Positions 61,532-64,000 of a stretch of 64,000 nt of DNA are shown here, piece after piece; positions within the stretch are counted from its first letter, which is position 1, and each line of letters begins with the position of its first letter. A program made the position numbers and the translations under genes. This DNA is from CAVVYJ01 sp963752495 (GTDB lineage: Bacteria > Pseudomonadota > Gammaproteobacteria > Burkholderiales > Methylophilaceae), in assembly GCA_963752495.1 (NCBI GenBank), contig CAVVYJ010000002.1, positions 996,208 to 1,060,207 on the forward strand. Direction: 5' to 3'. The notes under the pieces were generated by a model. It was not told the origin of the DNA. It saw only the letters and a program-made list of their open reading frames with translations, and ran no database searches.

Positions 61532-62695
61532 GGGTTGTCATAGTTCAATTTTTCTAAATTACCGTGTTATATCTTGATCAAGCTCCCCGAGGCATTTTTC
61601 GTTTGAAAATTTTCTTATTGGTAAAACGGTCGCAGATTTTGACAAAATCATCAACGGTAAGATCCAACGGTTTAAGTATTTCTTCCAATGGTTTATCAAG
61701 ATAGGTCCACGGGAATTTTCCATCTCTCTTTTTAACAATTTGCAAAGCATCCTGACGAGTGATTCTTCCGCGGCGAATATGCAAACAAGCAATATCCGTT
61801 GCACGTGAAAATCCAAATTTTAGAAATTTGAAATAATCATGAATTCCCGTTTGATGATTATCAAGGTTTTCGTAATTAACCATCGAGCCTTCCACTCGAT
61901 GTATGGAAAGCTGTTAGGCCATTCGCTTGAGCGATGAGTGCATTGGATAATCCATCCCACGGGATATAGTATCCAAGAAAAAAGGCCAGTAACACCTACA
62001 CGATTCAACTCCTCCTCATCACAGGATATTGATAGGGCAAGAGATGTCTTTTCTCAACGCCATATGCCTCAATGTGAGGTCGGATACACGCATACCAAGC
62101 AGACCACCGAACTCCTTCAAGCCATCGTCTGGTGAGTACGTTATTCTCGGAAGCGACAGCCGGACCACCATACTCATTTTGGGAGTTTTCGCCCCATACT
62201 ATCAACGGGACATTGAATTGTATGGCAGCGCGAATTGGAATTGTAAATATTCCGACATGCTCAGGCCAAGAAATATCTCCGACTTCTGTCAAGCCAATAC
62301 GATTCAGTTTGGCCCTTACAATCTAAGGATTTGGTGAAAATTCGAAGTGATGAACACCTAGTCGTTTGATGTTTTCGATGTTTTGTCTGCCAATATTGCT
62401 CAAAGGTCACATGTAGTCGAGGTAACGCAAAGTGGATTAAGGCCCATTTGGAGCATGCGAATGACTTGATATGTACTATCTTTGCCACCACTTACCGGGA
62501 CGATACAATCCCAGTTGTTGCCATGCTTGCGGTGTTTTGCAAGTATATCCAGTAACTCTTTTTCACGCTTTTGCAACCCCAGTCGACTTGTTTTCTTTTT
62601 TCCATTGAGCGGCAAGCATTACAAACGCCACTCTCATCAATATGAAGGTCTGGTTTGGCATGTGGCATAACGCAACGAACACAATATTTCAGCAT
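61528..62695 (-). pseudogene. Mirror of the first sugar amidotransferase gene, broken
   Basis: Starts at 62695 (MLKYCVRCVMPHAKPDLHIDE); frames change near 62575, 62420, 62340, 62040 and 61900. The end (61578-61895) is open with EGSMVNYENLDNHQTGIHDY and CLHIRRGRITRQDALQIVK, again with small allelic changes against the left copy. Confidence 0.85.
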
Positions 62696-62696
62696 A

Positions 62697-63353
62697 TCAA
62701 CCCTTTTTCTCCATTAAAAACCATGTGATATCATCCTGAGGAAACGCACGAGGTCTCGCTTATAAGCAAACCCGTAGTCTATCAACACCAAATCATTGTA
62801 TTTATCCATCAGCTCACCTGCAAAGTCGCGCTTGAATAGCCGGTCAGAATGACCTCTGTAAGTCAATCGCAACTGGTGATGGGTTGTAATACTCACAAAC
62901 CAAAATATACTTTTTTTGATGTCTCATATAGTTTTTGATAAACCTTATCCAACATGTCTGGGTTAACATTGAATTAATACACCCTTAATCAAAGATAAAT
63001 CAAATTGCTTAGTTACTGGGTAATCAAAAATAGAGCCTTCGTAAACGTTTTTCTCACCAACAAATTCAGACCAATATATATTGGACGTTCTACTGGATTG
63101 ATTTCCACAGCACTCAAATTGGCATCGGGATATAGTCAAGCTTTAATGCCCTCAAGTTCATGCCCAATATTTGCACCAAATTCATGACAGGATTTGAATT
63201 TTTCCAGCCTGTCTTCAAGAGCTTTTACAAAGAAATTTAGGTTAACAGCTAATAATTGATCCCCTTGATTCCGAGTTATATACTCGAGAACCGAATTCAC
63301 CTGCCCAGAATTTTTCCTGATCCGTAGAAAAGTTTTTTATCTGTTTATTTCAT
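62697..63353 (-). pseudogene. Mirror of the pseudaminic-associated methylase, broken at other sites
   Basis: The region that is frameshifted in the left copy is open here (KALEDRLEKFKSCHEFGANIG), while new breaks occur near 63290, 63135, 62965, 62870 and 62740. Using both copies the full protein can be rebuilt. Confidence 0.85.
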
Positions 63354-63407
63354 GTTGTTTACTCAAATTTAAATTAATGTCAAAAAGACAGCTAATAGCT
63401 TCGCATT

Positions 63408-64000
63408 TAATGGATATCAATTTTCGTTGCTTTTCTTTAGATGTTCGATAAGATTTTTATCAGTTTTATATTTCAAACTTAAATGTGAATTGAGGTTTGC
63501 AATCCTTGTATCTTCATCTAATACTCTAAAGACATTTGCTAATGTTGATTCTAAATTCAAACTGGATAGTTTTTCATAAACTTTACAAAAGAGATCTAAA
63601 TCTTCTGGATGGTCTAGAGTTAATCTATAATCTCGAACCATCTCCTCAGGCAAATCAACCAACTCCACCTTGAAAATATCCTTATTATTTTGTTGATACC
63701 AAGTCATATACTCCGAATGATCTGCATGACCTAAGTAATTTATCACCCTTCGCAGCGCCTCGGCATTATAAATTTCACATGCGGTTCCGACAGCGCAGTT
63801 TCTTGCGGCAGTATAATCAGCACCAGTTTTAAAATGATGATCTAAAAGAACTTTTGCGATTGCTGAGGATATTAATGGGCAGTCTGCTGTTATCCTTACA
63901 ATAACATCGATGTGGTCAGTTGTCACATGCCCCCAAGTAACGACTAATAACATCGTCTGGGTCGCCTTGCCAGAATTTAACCTTTCCGTTTAAATCGTAT
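63408..64000 (-). pseudogene. Mirror of the C-terminal part of the NeuB/SpsF fusion, cut by the window end
   Basis: The frame from about 63920 to 63430 reads DVIVRITADCPLISSAIAKVLL to LIEHLKK, nearly as in the left copy; a one-base change near 63428 alters the last codons. Upstream of 63920 one frame break is visible (near 63925). The copy runs off the window at 64000, equivalent to left position about 30136. Confidence 0.87.

Noticed and set aside
48885..64000. A second functional pseudaminic-acid locus
   Set aside because: It is the mirror image of the first with frameshifts in almost every gene and a shared foreign junction; better explained as an artefact or a dead copy.

Overview
The window is mostly AT-rich DNA from a proteobacterium. 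The gene content fits a methylotrophic betaproteobacterium of the Methylophilaceae/Methylotenera kind: formate-tetrahydrofolate ligase, MoaD/MoaE, RmuC, a Lon-related protease, HslR, and an EPS-type MarR regulator placed in front of manC. That placement is an inference from gene content and composition. About 3.6 kb in the middle (45.26-48.89 kb) is a different, very GC-rich DNA that codes for pieces of actinobacterial-looking TypA/BipA and a eukaryote-type HisA.

Layout. (1) 1-20.2 kb is a housekeeping and accessory region: HerA-like helicase, fhs, an IMPACT-family protein, an AI-2E exporter family protein, an M48 protease with an SH3 partner, a CHASE2 sensor, and a run of small genes on the minus strand (iron permease, EamA, GFA, DUF1304, cupin, DUF1428) that look like cassette cargo. 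A polysaccharide deacetylase, a glycosyltransferase, PPK2, rmuC, moaDE, a Lon-like protease, an Nramp transporter and hslR follow. (2) 19.8-45.26 kb is one long, tightly packed plus-strand surface-polysaccharide locus. It opens with a MarR-type EPS regulator behind a perfect 15-bp palindrome. Next come manC, a wbpA-wbpB-wbpD-wbpE set for UDP-2,3-diacetamido-2,3-dideoxy-glucuronate, a Wzx flippase, an SGNH hydrolase, and a pseudaminic-acid type pathway: pseC, a NeuB-like/SpsF-like fusion, a methylase, a pseG-GNAT fusion and pseI. Two complete amidotransferase trios (WbpG-type + HisH + HisF) are interleaved with these genes. Two glycosyltransferase-like genes, a flippase/polymerase fusion and a truncated membrane protein close the locus. 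I see no pseB and no wbpI. (3) 45.26-48.89 kb is the GC-rich insert, itself an inverted pair (typA-hisA / GA repeat / hisA'-typA'). (4) 48.89-64.0 kb is an inverted, indel-rich second copy of the polysaccharide locus, running backwards from the truncated membrane protein to the middle of the NeuB/SpsF fusion, where the window ends.

The right half is therefore a giant imperfect palindrome. The arms are about 16.9 kb each, and mirrored positions sum to about 94,120, so the axis is near 47,060, exactly inside a 63-bp (GA)n tract. Both junctions to the GC-rich DNA fall at the same codon. I read this as most probably a fold-back chimeric long read or misassembly, patch-corrected with reads of related strains, and not as a real duplication. 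The evidence is the mirrored foreign junctions, the low-complexity hinge, frameshifts in nearly every right-arm gene, and short patches of true allelic divergence. The biology to trust is the left copy. Its genes predict a surface glycan containing an amidated di-N-acetylated uronic acid and an amidated pseudaminic-type nonulosonate. Many left-arm genes also carry single-base frameshifts, probably sequencing indels, so several entries are given as one gene spanning two or more reading frames.
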